Source: Akkermansiaceae bacterium UBA7890 (lineage in GTDB: Bacteria > Verrucomicrobiota > Verrucomicrobiia > Verrucomicrobiales > Akkermansiaceae). Taken from it: DNA of 40,690 nucleotides. Position numbers and translations under genes: made by a program. The notes under the pieces were generated by a model. It did no database searches. It was not told the origin of the DNA and worked only from the letters and a program-made list of their open reading frames with translations. Below, in pieces: positions 39,998-40,690 of the stretch (position 1 is the first letter of the stretch; the number at the start of each line of letters is the position of its first letter). The stretch is taken from positions 57,430 through 98,119 of the forward strand of contig DLRK01000196.1 of the NCBI GenBank assembly GCA_002501065.1, given 5' to 3'.

Positions 39998-40690
39998 ATG
40001 GCCACCAAGATTTATACCGACAAGGATGCCAACCTGAATGCCATTCGGCGCAAGAAGCTCGCTGTGATCGGCTTCGGTTCGCAGGGACACGCCCATGCCC
40101 TTAACCTGAAGGAAAGCGGCTGTGACGTGACGATCGGCCTCTACGCCAAGTCCAAGTCCCGTCCTGTTGCGAAGAAACTGGGTTTCAAGGTGATGAATAC
40201 CGACGAGGCGGTGAAGCATGCCGACGTGATCTTCATCGCCACTCCCGACACCGTCATTCCCTCGGTCTACGAGAAGGACGTGGCTCCCAATCTCACCCCG
40301 GGAAAGACCCTCCTCTTTTCCCACGGGTTCGCGGTGCACTTCGACCTGATCGAGACCCCTGACGACGTGGACGTCATCATGGTGGCCCCCAAGGGCCCCG
40401 GCCACACCGTGCGCAGCCAGTTCCTGGAGAAGAAGGGGGTGCCCACCCTCATCGCGGTGGACAAGGACGCCACGGGCAGGGCCAAGCAGACCGCCCTGGC
40501 GTGGGCCAAGGGAATCGGGGGCACCCGCGCCGGCGTCTTCGAGACTAATTTTCGAGAGGAGACCGTGACTGACCTCTTTGGTGAGCAATGCGTGCTGTGC
40601 GGGGGAGCATCCGCTCTCGTCAAGGCGGGTTACGAAGTGCTGGTGGAAGCGGGTTACTCGCCCACAATGGCCTACTTCGAGTGCCTGCAC
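39998..40690 (+). CDS. ilvC: Ketol-acid reductoisomerase, 3' end beyond the window
   Basis: 231 residues are visible from ATG 39998; the frame runs off the end. The NAD(P)-binding loop GFGSQGHAHALNL (25-37) and the KARI pattern are clear: FSHGF (H109), VAPKGPGHTVRSQF (K132), and metal ligands D192 and E196 in TVTDLFGEQCVLCGG. The enzyme isomerises and reduces acetolactate or acetohydroxybutyrate in valine, leucine and isoleucine synthesis. The cofactor loop after beta-2 reads LYAKSKSRPVAKKLG. Its Ser/Lys/Arg content suits NADPH, which is inference. The 84-base gap upstream has a TTGACG (39946-39951) without a clear -10. Confidence 0.96.
   Translation, partial: MATKIYTDKDANLNAIRRKKLAVIGFGSQGHAHALNLKESGCDVTIGLYAKSKSRPVAKKLGFKVMNTDEAVKHADVIFIATPDTVIPSVYEKDVAPNLTPGKTLLFSHGFAVHFDLIETPDDVDVIMVAPKGPGHTVRSQFLEKKGVPTLIAVDKDATGRAKQTALAWAKGIGGTRAGVFETNFREETVTDLFGEQCVLCGGASALVKAGYEVLVEAGYSPTMAYFECLH

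Noticed and set aside
39924..40104. A possible leader peptide before ilvC (starting MLELPRGL) that could act as an attenuator.
   Set aside because: The frame runs into ilvC, has too few branched-chain codons in a row, and no terminator/antiterminator hairpins are seen.
38408..40690. A very long open frame on the minus strand opposite cysteine desulfurase and ilvC.
   Set aside because: Its translation is Arg/His/Gly-rich with no domain, and it lies exactly antisense to two well-identified genes. It is a shadow of high-GC coding.
1..40690. CRISPR arrays, insertion sequences, phage genes, tRNAs and rRNAs.
   Set aside because: I found no regular repeat-spacer pattern, transposase, integrase, phage structural gene or tRNA-like clover leaf on reading both strands by eye.

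Overview
The window is GC-rich, densely coded bacterial DNA, most likely from a member of the Verrucomicrobiota or a closely related PVC-superphylum lineage. The evidence is the mix of families typical of that group: DUF1549/DUF1553 and DUF1501 as a translationally coupled pair, DUF1592-type cytochromes with DUF1552, a PVC-type haem-binding CxxCH protein with HEAT and LamG parts, SHD1-like domains, a Tat-exported Gfo/Idh/MocA oxidoreductase, a sulfatase and a PhoPQ-related hydrolase. There is no phage, insertion sequence, CRISPR array, tRNA or rRNA that I can support. This looks like an ordinary chromosomal region with many exported proteins.

Layout. 1-3473: 3' part of a PhoPQ-activated pathogenicity-related hydrolase, converging on an exported TPR-redoxin fusion. 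3661-6140: a tandem DUF481 outer-membrane protein with a strong terminator, a long gene-poor spacer, and an HU-family DNA-binding protein with its own terminator. 6204-9037: remnant of an antibiotic-biosynthesis-monooxygenase-like gene, omega-amidase, SAM methyltransferase, RNase HI and a small PH-like membrane protein. 9125-14551: a very long S9 peptidase, an RDD membrane protein and a PQQ-type beta-propeller. 14590-19815: DUF1549/DUF1553 plus DUF1501 (8-base overlap), a CPBP membrane protease, an SHD1-esterase fusion and a His/Cys-rich small lipoprotein-like protein. 19887-23904: an exported SNase-HhH nuclease, a 28-residue membrane micropeptide and a SWIM-SNF2 helicase, joined by two successive ATGA stop/start overlaps. 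23966-27489: OsmC-like protein with a 15-codon upstream ORF, phospholipase D-family protein, YebC/PmpR regulator and a NYN-LOTUS protein. 27656-38712: a second catabolic or surface cluster (sulfatase, Gfo/Idh/MocA oxidoreductase, a minus-strand run SMP-30-like propeller - DUF1592 protein - DUF1552 protein, and a large PVC-type cytochrome protein). 38729-40690: cysteine desulfurase and the 5' part of ilvC.

How the genes may work together. Much of the coding capacity is exported: hydrolases, a sulfatase, beta-propellers and c-type cytochromes, which suits a heterotroph that degrades complex, possibly sulfated, polymers. That role is inferred from families, not demonstrated here. Two features stand out. 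One is the nuclease-micropeptide-helicase relay. The other is a repeated arrangement in which a -10 hexamer lies only 6 to 11 bases before the start codon, suggesting leaderless or nearly leaderless transcripts at many genes.
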